NCBI GenBank assembly: GCA_021234155.1
Contig: JAJEKV010000039.1
Coordinates: forward strand, 12,705,252-12,769,251
Reading direction: 5' to 3'
Length of the DNA stretch: 64,000 nucleotides
Origin: Isoetes taiwanensis
Taxonomy: Eukaryota > Streptophyta > Lycopodiopsida > Isoetales > Isoetaceae
Program-made: the position numbers and the translations under genes
Notes under the pieces: generated by a model
The model's input: only the letters and a program-made list of their open reading frames with translations
Told to the model about the DNA's origin: nothing
The model's database searches: none
Shown here: positions 1 through 11,437 of the stretch, piece by piece
Numbering within the stretch: the stretch's first letter is position 1
Layout: every line of letters starts with the position of its first letter

Positions 1-1360
1 TATTTATTTATAGCCATGGCTAAACTTCATGATATTGTCCTTAATTCATCAATAATCACTAGATACATCATTGTTGAGTTTTAATGCACTTTTAAACCTT
101 TCAACGTGTTCCTTCTGTTATATTAGATCTTGTTTACAGGGCAGCCCTTAAGCTCGAAATATTGCCAAAAGGCTATTCTTTTGGATATTTACATTTTTTT
201 TCACTACTGTTGAGTAGGATCAATTAGGAATGGTGCTAATAAAATATAAGCCACCTTGTCTCTCTTTTTTTCTCCTTCCACTAATAAGTTAGCCCTCGTC
301 ACTAAATGATGGATTCTTGGATTAGATCCCCATGTGAATTTTATTCTTGGTAATTATTCTAAGATTGCCCTTAACCCCGAAAATCATGTAAAATTAATCA
401 ATTCTATTCTTGGTGAGTTTTTGAATTGCCATTTTACCTCCGGGCAAAAAGTGGGGGAAGGGAAAAAACCATGCATGTTACATGGATTTCATGATCCAGC
501 TCAACATCCGGTATGCAATCCTGGGTATTTTTTTGCTTTTAGTGCATTGTTTATCAATCTTAAAAGATGGCCAAATCAAATCGGTTTGTGCTTGCCCACC
601 ATAATATGCAATTATGCATGGGCTAAGTTTGTGTTATTTGTTGTTGTTTAGCCCTTAGTGTGGAGCTATTGAGATTCTGAGTTATATAAGGATCACAGGG
701 TGTGTTGTAGAATAGTTATAGTTGGTTTTCTTATTCATTTTATCAAAATACTTGCTTTCTTGATTTGGTTATGGGGCAATTGATTTTCTTACATTTTAGA
801 ACAACCGTTACCTTATCTTGGCTATTAAGTTTCCAAAATGTTGTTTTGGTCCAGGTGTTATAAAAGGTTTCCTAAGGTTTCTAAGTGTATTCAGTATGTT
901 ATTTTGGTATAAGTCGATGTCGCGACATATGGGTTTTGATGCTTCAATGGTCTTTAGGGTTTTGTTTGGAAATTTTAGTTTTTAGAAGGCGAAGTGCCTG
1001 CCTTGGCGTCCGTGATTTTGGGCGATAAAGTAGAGGCGATCGAGAAGCGAAGCACATGTCTTGCTTCTGTTAGACTTCACCAACTTCCAAACAGCTGTCC
1101 TGGACACTCTTCTCACAATTTTCGGGAACAGGACCATTGCTGATCTCACACTGCAGGACCTTCTGGATGAATCTTGAGTTTTGAATCTTGAATCTTGAGA
1201 CCTTCTGCTTACAGTGTTTTTTACAACTTACACTAAGTATAACAGTCTTGGAACTATATAAACAATATATTAATGTTTGTGTTTTAATCTGGTTCACATT
1301 CTGATTACATTCAGTTTGCAAGTCCATGCCTTAGTGCATAGAAAAGTTACTTCAACAACA
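1..1360. other. AT-rich DNA without a recognised gene
   Basis: Both strands were read and no frame resembles a known family. A 105-codon plus-strand open frame at 334-651 has no recognisable motif and begins in AT-rich sequence, so it is not called as a gene. Confidence 0.5.
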
Positions 1361-1364
1361 GGTT

Positions 1365-1783
1365 AACGTATTACAGAGATTCTGCTGCTACATGCTTTGG
1401 AGAGATAAACATAGGTTACAGCATCAGCACATACACCAATCACCTGCATATGATCAAAACATTTTAGCACTTCATGAACCGATCCGTGTTCAAATATCCT
1501 GCAAGTAATGTGTTCCAAGATCCCACATCCTGTCCAGACAGTAAGTCAAACACTCCATGTGCCTCCAACATGAACCACATTTGGCATATATACTAATCAA
1601 TGTGTTGTTAAGGAATGGGCTATTCTCATATTGTGCATGCATGATTGCAATGTGCGTTTCCCGCCCCCTCTCTACAATCTCTGGCAAATTTCCCAGCAAC
1701 ATTTCATGCCAATAGTTAGTCAGTTCATATGCATAAGATGTACCTTTAATCTTATGTTTGACTGGCTCCAATGGAAATCTCAC
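1365..1783 (-). pseudogene. PPR-protein fragment, frameshifted
   Basis: Read on the minus strand, this stretch encodes parts of two or three pentatricopeptide repeats. The first part contains NTLISIYAKCGSC, the typical core of a plant PPR motif. After a frame change comes GSVHEVLKCFDHMQVIG followed by CADAVTYVYLSKACSS, matching the usual 'F..M...G..PD.VT...L.AC' pattern. PPR proteins bind organellar RNA and are processed or edited with it in chloroplasts and mitochondria. The piece is far shorter than a full protein (usually 400-900 residues), has no start and changes frame at least once, so it is a relic. It could also be an exon of a gene wrecked by sequence errors; the family assignment is firm, the functional status is not. 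Confidence 0.7.
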
Positions 1784-1989
1784 CCCAATTACTGACTCGG
1801 GATGGACAAAGAACTTTCTTTCCTTGAATAAGCCTGTACTTTTGATGGCAACCAGGGAATCAATTCAAAGTAGTTACCGTTATAACTTCATTACCACAAT
1901 AAAATTCATTTCCATAGTCATCCTTGGTGTCTTCTTCGAGGGCATGTTTCACTTACGTTACCTTTGGATGAGATAATAAGGGACCCTTT

Positions 1990-3445
1990 CATAATTATGC
2001 GGGGATGTGAATGATGCAAAATAATCTCCAACCTGCCTTTGTCTCATCCACATTGTCCACGTCATTTGCCCACAAGTCCTCTGCCTCGTGCCCCATCTTC
2101 TTCAACATTGTCCCTTGTTTGTAGGCTCTAGTTTTCTCAACTTCCACCTGCCACAATGATCAGCATTCTCACAAGCGAGGCCAATCAAAATTGATGCATG
2201 CCTTACAAAAACATGAAAGAGATCTACACATTAACTTTGTTGGATCATTTGGATCTATGGATGATACATAATGAAGAGATTGCACCCCTTTCACTTGGGA
2301 GCACATCAAATCTTTAGGAGCGGTCAATGTCGGACACCTTCAAAATACCCTTTCCACATCAGAAATTTTCTCTTCAAGAACCTCACATGCGGTTTACGCA
2401 TTTTTATCACTTTCCCATCCTTTTTTCTTTGTTGCGCCTCGAGCCATAGTTTGGCTATGGCTCCTTCTCCGGTCATGTGCCCTTCCCATGTCACGAGCCA
2501 AAGAAATTCCGGTGCATTCTGATCTTATGCTCTTGATGATACCTAGTTACATGATAGAAAGCTCTTCTCGACTTGAATTGAGCTGCACACCCGTCGAGAC
2601 CAAACTAAGTGGTATTTCATATGGCGGCACCATTTTCTTTCAGCCAATTGAGGTGCATCTTGAATGCTTTTGTACAAAGTGAGTATCATGTGTTTTGTCA
2701 TCTGAAATAAAGAAGTGCACACATTTCCTCATTTTACCCTGTACCTTGAACATCGTGATGTGGACCAATATGTTGATTTGTTCATTGTACCAATGTTGTG
2801 CTTGAATCTCGTTGAATGGCTTCAAAGTATAATTCTCCGAGAAATCAACAACTGATAATCTGGTATCATCACGAAGACTCTTCATGGATTCCTTGAATTG
2901 TTTGCTTTCTGCCAATGTGCCACAAAGTTATGATATACAAACTTTGACATATGATCAAACATGTTATCCAACATATTACTTGGTGCCTTTCTTGTCAATT
3001 AGCTTTAGTCTTTGTGAAGTTCCTTTCTTGAGGGCTCGTTAACGTAACCATAGAGTTGCCAATCAAGCGTTTGATCAATGCGCTCCTTGTATTCTCTTGG
3101 ACACAACTCAATTAATTGTTTCCCACAATTTCCACAATCGATTTGATACATTGTAGCTTATGCCACTTTCGTTGCTGCTTTCTGTCACATACCATAGCCC
3201 TCAAAATGTGCTAACATTATCAAATGTCTTGTTCTTGGCTTGACATATTCCAGCATGAGCTTGGATCGCACACACCACAATTGCACGAACAATTTTCATG
3301 GAGTCTTGACCTCATCAAATTAAATGCACTGCTTGTACAGATCGATTGCTCATGTTTCACGCAACAACATGTGTTTCTTTCCTTTAGCTTTCTAATGCAA
3401 GAAGGTTTTAAGTATTCAAATTGCCTAAGCCCAATCGAACCTCAC
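1990..3445 (-). pseudogene. Cys-rich transposon-type protein, interrupted
   Basis: Several frames on the minus strand join into one recognisable protein. In order they show a Cys-rich block around 3440-3260 (TCCCVKHEQS, then CSCNCGVCDPSSC), a second block around 3140-2960 (CGNCGKQLIELCP, then DQTLDWQLYGYV), an 'HNFVAHWQKA' segment near 2930, the strongest part at 2915-2640 (DFSENYTLKPFNEIQAQHW and FFISDDKTHDTHFVQ), and a late segment near 2270-2200 (SSIDPNDPTKL, then SLSCFCKAC). The 'ENY...EIQ..HW' and 'ISDD..HDT.FV' blocks are familiar from multi-copy uncharacterised proteins found in repeat-rich plant and animal genomes, probably transposon-encoded. Frame changes and stops are present. I do not know the biochemical activity. 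Confidence 0.6.
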
Positions 3446-3820
3446 GGATCTTGATCCACAAAAAGTCGGAATAATTCAACACAGTAAAATTACGATTGAA
3501 ATAAAATTAGTCACCTCATTACATTACATTACATACAAATCTTTTACATATTCAAGACCCTAAACTCCCACACATACATGTACATTCGACATGAATTTTA
3601 TTTCATTTACTATGAAGTCACATAATTTTTGACAATTAATACATCTCCACACTAATTCCTTCTTAGTTCTTGCCTACATAATACATTCGGAATATACATG
3701 TAAACAAATATACATCCAGAATATACATGTAAACAAATATACATGTACGTGTTGCCATGAAATAATTTGACATTTCCATGTAGAACAACTAGAACAGACT
3801 GCATCTACATTACATTCAAA

Positions 3821-3944
3821 AGTAAAGAAATCATTTACAAACTTTACATCGGTGTTACAAAATAAAAGACATCTTTATCTTGCCAAAAAGTAAAGAAATC
3901 TACAAACTTTACATCAAGTGTTACAAAATAAAAACATCTTTATT
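3821..3944. repeat. Tandem duplication, about 68 and 56 bp
   Basis: The block beginning AGTAAAGAAATC at 3821 is repeated at 3889, both running through ACTTTACATC, GTTACAAAATAAAA and CATCTTTAT. A second local duplication (GAATATACATGTAAACAAAT) lies just upstream at about 3690-3740. The 3450-4000 interval is otherwise AT-rich with no gene seen. Confidence 0.75.
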
Positions 3945-3999
3945 CTGAAAAACAAGATGCAATTATAGCTAAATTACTGATCGTGCACATTGTAATGTC

Positions 4000-4386
4000 A
4001 ATATATTGAATTGGTTGTGTCCTCTTCTTCATGACATCTCTAATTTTTTGGTGAAACCTTTGAGTTATCTAACCAAAAGCGAGCAACCATATCCTTCATA
4101 GCCCGATCTATCGTTATTTGTTCTTGGATTTCTCTTGGCTAATTTCCACAGTTTGTTCCACGGTGGCAGGCGATGGGCCTAGTGGCGGCAGGCGAGCGGC
4201 ATGGTCTTGGTGGACGAGGCGGGCGGCATGGCCTTGGTCGACAGGCGTGCTTTTACGGATTTGGCGGAAGCATGGTAGTGTTGGGGGTTTGTAAGCATGG
4301 TAGATCACGTGGGGTTTTAAGGCAATAAGTTGCGGTGACCAGACATAGAGGGCAGGATCACGAATAACTGGAGGCGAAAAGATCAA
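4000..4386 (-). pseudogene. Probable N-terminal part of the same Cys-rich protein
   Basis: A 90-codon minus-strand frame (4386-4114) is Pro/His/Ala-rich and runs into a second frame near 4110-4030 that reads DMVARFWLDNSKVSP. The latter resembles the N-terminal 'FW..NS..SP' segment that precedes the Cys-rich block in the family at 3.4-2.0 kb. The 560-bp AT-rich gap between the two parts would be an intron or an insertion. Orientation and order fit one gene; linkage is inferred. Confidence 0.4.
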
Positions 4387-4399
4387 TCCATCTTCTTGT

Positions 4400-6200
4400 T
4401 GTGGAGGTGAGATTTAGGATTTTTCTTGAGCCAAAGCGTTTTTATTTCCACCATAGGCAAGAAGTAGGATTTTGTTACAATTTGTTTGTGTGCTTGATTG
4501 ATTCGTGGCATAATGACCTCTTCAATCCGATTTTGTTGCCATGATTAATCGCTTTTTGTAAAGCCCTCTTTCTTCCCCGTGCTTGTATTTCGCCTTCAAC
4601 AGTGTGGCGGTGAGAGTTCCCCGGCATTTTGAGGTTTTCATTTTGAGGTTTTAAACGCCTTTTTTAAGCGAGGGGTTCAACTTCCCTTCATTATGTTCTT
4701 TGTTTTTCTGTAATTATAGGCGCGATGGCCGGACCGCAAGGGAACCTCACTTATATCGGGTGCATAGCGCCATTGTTCAACCAGTAATAATGGTGCTGCC
4801 GTGGCATGTGCAAAGAACTTGCTCTCACTGTTTGTGAACAGTGAGGTTGACCTTGCATTTAGGATGTCCTTTTGTAAATTTCTTTGCAAGTGAGACAGTT
4901 ATGCACAATATTGCTGGATACCACATATGGTGCTTTAACTGTATGCTTGCAAAACAGGTTTACTTGTTTGTTATTTGTGTGTATGTACGCATTTGACTTC
5001 AATCGAATACTTTACGATGCACCATAGGGTGACGTGGAAATGGGGTTTTGACCCCATCTTGACTTGGGTTCGATGGTTTACGGTTTAGGGGCGGGGGCAT
5101 ATCATTGGGAATATGCCCTTTTTAGATGGTCGGGGATAGAAGCGATTATAGGATAGAGCGATTATAGTATTTCTATGTACGTGCAACCAATCTAGGTAAT
5201 ACATGATGTATATGATTGTCTGTCTCCTGTATTTTAAGCATCAAATGCTCAGTTCAATTGTTGCACAGACATCCTTATGACATGATCAACCTCTTCAAAT
5301 TGGTGACGAATGATGTTAAATATCGTGGTAGAAATCTAGGGTTTAGGCACCTAGATGTCTTGAGAAAAAAGTATATATTCCATAAAGCTTAATGGATGAA
5401 AAGATTAAGCCAAGGTTGCTACAACTCAAATTGAACTTCGAAACAAAATAAGCCACCATAACTAATCGAAAAAAAGCTAAGATTAAGCCTCATATTCTAA
5501 ATTACACTTATGAAAATTTGGGATTAGGGCTACCCTACTTGTTTAAATCTAGATAATGCATGGTTATACCCAAGTTACATTATATTTAAGTTGATAGAGT
5601 AAATTCCTGTATAGTATTAACTAGAATGCATCATTTACTATCCTTGTGAGACTTATAGATGGGGTTTATTGAAGCACTTTAACCTATATTTTATTTTGAA
5701 TTTTGTACAATAATTTCTCTAGCTAATAAAGATACTAATACAACATATGAACATCTAAAAAATTCCTTGGACTATAAAAAATATTTGTTAAGAACTCATT
5801 GTCACAAATTGAGTCAAAACTTCTAGTAGTAAGAGAGATATAATTCTCGAACATCATGCAACATTTTTAAGAAAAATAGGGTTTGGTGACTTCAATTGAT
5901 ATCAAATGATAGCTACCTAACACGGAAACATGCAAATCGATATGTTTTATCATAATATATCAATTACTTTCATGTTGAACAAGGTTTAGACACTTTTATA
6001 CTAGAAAATTGAAGAACGCAGTTCTAAAGTGTTGTATAAACCGCCAAATTCTCCAAAGTTTGAACAATTATACGACCATAAAGGTGAATCCAGTGGTTAT
6101 GAAATTCTCATAGATTCGAAATGGTCTACGGAAACTCTAGTGTTAATAGAAAAAAGTTCTGGCATGTCAACATCACTTATTAGCGGGTGGGCCGCCAAAA
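4400..6200. other. AT-rich intergenic DNA
   Basis: No supported gene or RNA was found on either strand. Open frames here are short and lack motifs. It separates the Cys-rich transposon remnant from the short inverted-repeat cluster at 6.2 kb. Confidence 0.4.
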
Positions 6201-6215
6201 ACCCGCGCGTTCGCG

Positions 6216-6425
6216 AGACCAACAGGACATGTCCACTTGCTTTTTTTTTTTTAAAGACTTGCGCTGATGTGTCCAATTAGTCTCATGGATGGGCCAACTC
6301 TACGGGCACGTCCAGTGGGTCTCGTTGCAGAAGTTGTTGCAGTGGGTCTCACTGCTGCAATGAGACCCACTGGACACATTTGCATAGAGGTCAGCGTTGA
6401 TGCATCCAGTAGGTCATGTTCCTGT
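6216..6425. repeat. Cluster of short inverted motifs (GTCCANTGGGTCTC type)
   Basis: A motif close to GTCCAGTGGGTCTC (6309-6322) recurs in inverse form as GAGACCCACTGGAC (6361-6374), giving a 14-bp perfect stem. Variants of the same motif appear at about 6216 (GAGACCAACAGGACATGTCC), 6269 (GTGTCCAATTAGTCTCATG), 6340 and 6406. The alternating orientations can form several hairpins. No coding function is evident. Confidence 0.6.
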
Positions 6426-6826
6426 AAAGTACCTTTTTTTTTGCTGCAGTGGACGTCCTCGAGCTTCACTAGATGCGTCTGCATCAATTTTCGATGACTT
6501 CCTACCGGCCACCTATAAAACGCATATTTTTGCAAAAAAAAAAGGGGAGGTTCATATGTTTCATACTTTTTTTTCGTATTTTACGTATGCAGCTTCGACC
6601 CTACCTCTGGTTTCGGCCTCAATTCAACCATAACAAGAATGCTACCTATCGATTCGTTAGAAATACTTCTCATTTCTTGCTGACATGTACCTAGGTTTAT
6701 GCATTTGCTAAAGCAAGAGCTTTCTTGCTTTGGTGGAACCAGCTAGTCTAAGGACAAGAGCATGTGCTACATTTTGAAAGTTGTAACCCAACCCTTTTAG
6801 TAAACCCTTATGTTCAAACTTTCCTT

Positions 6827-7245
6827 TTGACTTGCCATTGACCTGCCATTGACTCGCCCTTGATCCTTGACTTTAACCATAGACTGAAAGTCTGTCCATT
6901 TAACCTGGACTTTTGACTTTATCAGGGAAAAAGTCTTCCCCAGATCAGGTGGAGTCTTCCCCAGATCGAAGTCCACCTGTAGCGCCACAGCGCCATTTGG
7001 TATCTGTAAAGATCTATAGCCAGGCCAGACTTTGGACCTCTCAGCCACTAAATAGTGCCTCCTTTAGCCAGTCTTTAAATCTCCCCTCTCCCTCCCCCCT
7101 CCCCAACTTCTTGTCGCCATGGCCACCCCAGTCATTGAGGAACTAGAGGAGCCTTGCATCCCCTCAACTTATCCCATGGACATGCATGTCAATGAGCGTT
7201 CTTCCACGAGGGGGGTGAGACATGGCATCAAGACTTCTCCTTAGA
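6827..7245 (+). promoter_or_regulatory. TTGAC cluster and leader before a short ATG frame
   Basis: Five TTGAC cores (6827, 6838, 6849, 6867 and 6913) occur within 90 bp, the core of WRKY-factor W boxes. They are followed by a C/T-rich leader and an ATG in good context at 7119 that opens a 41-codon frame (starting MATPVIEELEEP) ending in TAG. It looks like the 5' end of a retroelement or a gene, but the downstream frames to 7790 are not recognised. Regulatory function is only inferred from motif density. Confidence 0.25.
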
Positions 7246-7249
7246 GAAT

Positions 7250-8760
7250 GCGTCGATACAATCCCCATTCGCGGAGACAAGATGACACTAGCAAGATTGA
7301 CGGATATACCCTAAAAAGGGAGGCGAGCAAAAAGCGCGTGCAACAAGCATGGCTGTCGGACACAAGGCAAATACACATATATAGCGGCCCGAGCGTGTGA
7401 CTCCATCCTCACCTGACTACACCAAAGCGGCGCGTCGGAGGAGCATTGGGCAGATCAAGCCATGATGGAAGGCAACACAACCCGATTTCATATTTGTGAG
7501 AAGAAAGTGTAGGCCTCCATGCCCGGACTACTCAGAAGCAACTCAACCGGAAAGGCGGCGCATTTCCGGCGTGGAAGACCATCCAACGACTTGAGAAACG
7601 ACCTTAGATGCGGCACACATGGAAAGGCGAGGAAGAAGATAGAAAGCGGCTTCGCGGAACCTCCATACCACCACGGAAACCCTATCCACCCGAGAATGGA
7701 TACCATAGCTTGAGTCGGGGAACAGGTTTGAGTAGGAGGCAGGGGCAAAATCTGTCGCTATTATTCAACTGGATAAAAAGAAGTTATATATGACATTGAA
7801 ATGGTCGCAACTAGTCGATGCATGTAGATAGAGATTACATGGATAACAAGTGGCATAGCATTGGTCATTTCATAGGCTTCTATCATTTGTTTAAATTAAA
7901 TTGCAATCTTGCATTTCTTGACAATGATTGTCCTTTTGCTAGATTACATGATGAGTCTTAGCGAGATTTTAACACATCGGTTGAGCGGTGAGCATACACT
8001 TTTCCTGGCGGAGGTTAGTTCGATGATATTCGATTATCTGAGATGATGGATTATGGGCCGGGCCTAGTCGGAGGCATCACGAACATTGACATTCCTGATA
8101 TCCCGGACCATGAAATTGATTGGGCAATAGAATTTTGCGAGGGCACATACTTAATGGTGCAATTATGGTGGTTCATGGAAAGTAATAGCGAAGGATGACA
8201 GACCAACAATTTGAATATTACAGATACAACAATATTACCATCATAGATGTTTGGCGGATGCTTATGGTACACTCATCATCACGATGTCCACAACCAATCT
8301 TGTGGGACTCATTCAAAGAGCTAAATTGGGGAAATGGTAACACTCTCATTTTGCAACCAGATTTCGATAAAATTTGACTACCTTCACTCTTATCATTTTC
8401 TATCCAATATCCCATCAAATCCCAATTCTGAACTTCAATCCTAACATCCCATCTCCATGATCCCTTTTACATCTCTTCATCCTCCCATTCACGAATCCCA
8501 AAAGCGGCATCACCAAGATATCACGGGTTTTTCTACATGTTTTTGTCTACAAATTCGCGCCTCTGATTAACTCAATTTTGGGTTTCTCCGATTGGTTTAA
8601 TTGATGGCAGCGGCCTTGCGGGTTTCATACCTTTCACATGGCGATCAAGGACTTCTTAATTTCAAGCACTTTTGCTATTTATATAGCATGGCATCCACTT
8701 ATGTCTATTTTGTCTACTTTGTTTTCATGCTTAATGTTGAGTAGTCAACTACACGACTCA
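7250..8760. other. Unrecognised region, possibly retroposon body
   Basis: Frames on both strands are short. The region ends in a plus-strand poly(A) tract, so part of it is probably the body of a retroposed copy, but no reverse-transcriptase motif was found. Confidence 0.3.
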
Positions 8761-8764
8761 CTCC

Positions 8765-8831
8765 ACGTCGATTGTACCTTTTCTATAATTAATGAAAAAA
8801 ACCCCATTCTCTCAAAAAAAAAAAAAAAAAA
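8765..8831 (+). mobile_element. Retroposon 3' end with poly(A)
   Basis: A run of 18 A residues (8814-8831) follows AATTAATGAAAAAAACC. The same type of AT-rich tail with a TTAAT core precedes the poly(A) of the minus-strand retroposons at 24.2 and 55.3 kb, so this is probably the end of a plus-strand LINE-like copy. Its 5' limit and target duplication were not found. Confidence 0.45.
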
Positions 8832-9070
8832 CTATTACGCCCTATGAGGCGAGAAGAGGGCACTATGGTCCAAAAAGACCTTCTGTGGGTAGTCGGGAGG
8901 CAGCACGAACACCTCCCGGACCCTCTAAGGCAAGCTGCGCATGAATACTTCTTGGCTAAGGGAACAGAGTTGGCCTCCAAACTCTAGGGATTGGAGCATA
9001 GGGTCGAACAAGCAAGATCATGAGGTAGGAGGGTTGTGGGCCATAATCACTCCATAGGGCAAAGGCCTAC

Positions 9071-9531
9071 ATGCGAGGAGGCTCATGGCAGATCCGGCAT
9101 TGTATGCATGGTGGCAAGGGCAAGAAGGCAGGGCTCAACAATAACTTAGGTCTGAGGCGCATGAAGGTAACGCTTACTCCATCTCATACCAATGCTACCA
9201 CTCCTCCACGACAATCGGGGGCTCTGCGTTGTCAGCAAGTAGCCCTTAGCAAGAAACCATCAACAAGTGCGGAGACAGGGAACATTGCCTCAAGGCTCAG
9301 TCAGCAACAAGAGCAGAGTCGTAGGAGATATAATGTGGTAGTTCAAGGCCTCCCTGAATTGGAGGGAGAGCACCTTGCCAAGCATCTACACACACTGGTC
9401 CTGTCACGCATGAAATTCCATGCCTCCATACACATTCTTTGGGCTAGCCGCCATGGTGTTAGGCACCGGACCATCCACATTGTCAAATCACGGTTGTCGA
9501 TGCACTACTAAGGGATGCCATACTCGTCAAG
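9071..9531 (+). pseudogene. LINE ORF1, 5' portion (split by gypsy insertion)
   Basis: The plus-strand frame contains RRRYNVVVQGLPE followed by a segment ending in TVVDALLRDAILVKC in a neighbouring frame. This layout (basic 'NVV.GLPE' then 'R..+L+.A..L') is that of the RNA-binding ORF1 protein of L1-like LINEs, which packages the LINE transcript. The sequence stops abruptly at the LTR start at 9532 and resumes after the 3' LTR at 22297 with TSMYVNQDLTRRQ and RRELA, the expected continuation. One or two frame changes are present. The true start of ORF1 was not identified. Confidence 0.6.
9527..9531. repeat. Left target-site duplication of the LTR element
   Basis: TCAAG immediately before the 5' LTR pairs with TCGAG (22292-22296) immediately after the 3' LTR: 4 of 5 bases match. 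The LINE ORF1 reading resumes across this join, which supports the boundary independently. Confidence 0.6.
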
Positions 9532-11144
9532 TGTGGCGTCCGGGGAATATCGCCATAGATCATTATATTCTGGACCCGCCACCATACAAGTCTACTTATG
9601 TAGCCTTGTATGCCTGAGAAAGTGGCAAGGGGTGCACATCTAAGTTAAGTGTTTAACTTAGATAACCTTAGGATAAGGCCCATTTCCACATGGCCTTATC
9701 CTATTGGGCAACCATTGACCTCATCCTAGTGGTGCCACGTGGCATATCATGTGGACCCACACCTATATTGGCTCTAACCCTAACCTAGACCCTTTTCTGA
9801 CCTAGCACTGAACTCTCACTTGCGTGCGAAACTCCGTTTTGAGCACCGGTTAAATAATCTAGCCTGGGGCAGCCCCACGGAAGGTGTGTATGATCGTGGG
9901 GAGCAAGCCTTGAACCACGTCAAGGAGCATGGAGGCGCCCGGGGGATGGGAGGAAGCACTTCGGAGGAGGTAGGTTGAATAGAGTTCATGTTAGTTCATC
10001 TGGAAGTTAGCACTCGGATGGGTTAGTAATTAATGTCTAGAGTTGAGCCACCCTAGATCCTTTGTTGAACATCTTGAACCCTAATCGGGGAACCCTAAGC
10101 GTTGGTTAGATATGTATGATTAGGTTAAGATGTTCATGAGATAATGATCATGATGTGATGTATGTGATATTGGTTGATCATGTTGCTCCTCTTGTATTGG
10201 GAAGGGGGTAGAGACCTGAGGCCATATGTAGTATGCTCCTAGTGTAGATCCCTTAGTTCCTATTGGTTGCGGCACATTGGCATAGGAACCCACCGGGCTA
10301 TGGAAGCTATGATGTGACTCAGCACTACACAACGGGGCTAGAGGCAAGATGGAGGGTGGATCCCTGCCAAGTGGGGGCTTGGGGATCCCATAGTGGACTA
10401 AAACATGGTCGGTCCACCGTGTGGGGCGAGCATGGGTCCGACACCTCTGAGGGCAATGGTGTCGCCATGCCTCTCAAGAGTTGCAAGTGTCAACTTGGCT
10501 CTTGTTTTGGGGATTGATGTCGGTGCAGAATGGGTGTGTGGAGTCCACGATTCTCTGGCGCCCGTGGAGCCTCTAGACCTAGGAAGGGGAGATGCAACCC
10601 TTCCTACCTCGTCCGGACCCGGGGAGATGCAACACCGGTAGTCCCGATGGGTGATGCCATGGGATTGCGTATCCCGGGAAGGTTAGAGTCATGCCACAGC
10701 TTGATCTAGCCTATCTGCAAAGTATGCAGGGAGGGGGATGGAGTGGTCAACCCTAGCCATTGTCTTATGCCAGCCCCCGCCATTGTTATGACTCGATGCT
10801 GCTCTATCTTGAGGCCTATCTGTCCGGTCGACTCCCTTATGTGTCGAGAACAGCGGTGGAGCTCTTATGTTTGATGGCATAATGATTATGTTCTTTGCAT
10901 CTATGGATATGTGGTTGAGCTACCCTTGGGTAGCATATTGTATTATATTGTATTGCTAATTCTAACGTGTTTATGCTTCATTTGTGATAGGAGCCCATAG
11001 CGGAAGGGCGCGCAGAACACCTTCGTGTCCCCTTCCCGCATTACGGAGGTTCAGTGCCGGGACAAGCGGAGGGCTTTGTGCGGTTGTTGAGCGGGGCGGG
11101 GATTTCCTGCCAAGTGTACGGTACGGTATATTTGCGAGGCGTCA
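9532..11144 (+). repeat. 5' LTR (about 1.61 kb)
   Basis: It aligns along its whole length with 20750-22291. Shared landmarks include ACAAGTCTACTTATGTAGCC near the start, GGCGCCCGGGGGATGGGAGG, GATCATGTTGCTCCTCTT and GTTCTAACGTGTTTATGCTT. It starts TGTGG and ends GGCGTCA, followed by the primer-binding site. Short open frames inside are LTR sequence, not genes. Confidence 0.9.
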
Positions 11145-11147
11145 CAA

Positions 11148-11158
11148 TGATATCAGGC
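11148..11158 (+). promoter_or_regulatory. Primer-binding site, initiator-Met tRNA type
   Basis: TGATATCAGGC lies three bases after the LTR end. It resembles the usual TGGTATCAGAGC complement of the plant initiator methionine tRNA 3' end, with changes at two places, one of them a lost A next to a CAG site. Confidence 0.6.
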
Positions 11159-11437
11159 GTGTTCTTGGTTGACCAGGAACTAGCGCGACCATGACCATGA
11201 AAAGTAGTCTATCTAGGCCTATAGGGGTGTGAAATAAAAATTTCCACCATTGAACACAAAAAATAGGGGAAAATTTTTCTCCTAGGTAGTGGATGCGAAA
11301 TTAGGTTAAGTGTTAGGCGAAGGAATGAATGAGTCAAATTCACCTTCTAGTAAAATTGGAGTGAAAATTATGCAGCTTCATCAAATTTCACCTAAAATGG
11401 GTCGAAGAATTATGCCAATCTGAGACCCGAGTGAAAA

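Noticed and set aside
334-651. 105-codon plus-strand open frame as a gene
   Set aside because: No motif, no promoter or splice context, and an AT-rich setting in which such a frame can arise by chance.
8051-8418. Overlapping frames on both strands near 8.2 kb
   Set aside because: No motif on either strand; mutual shadows in a probable retroposon body.
10120-11172. Several open frames within the 5' LTR (and 21645-22068 in the 3' LTR)
   Set aside because: They recur in both LTRs with different breaks and have no family resemblance; LTR sequence rather than genes.
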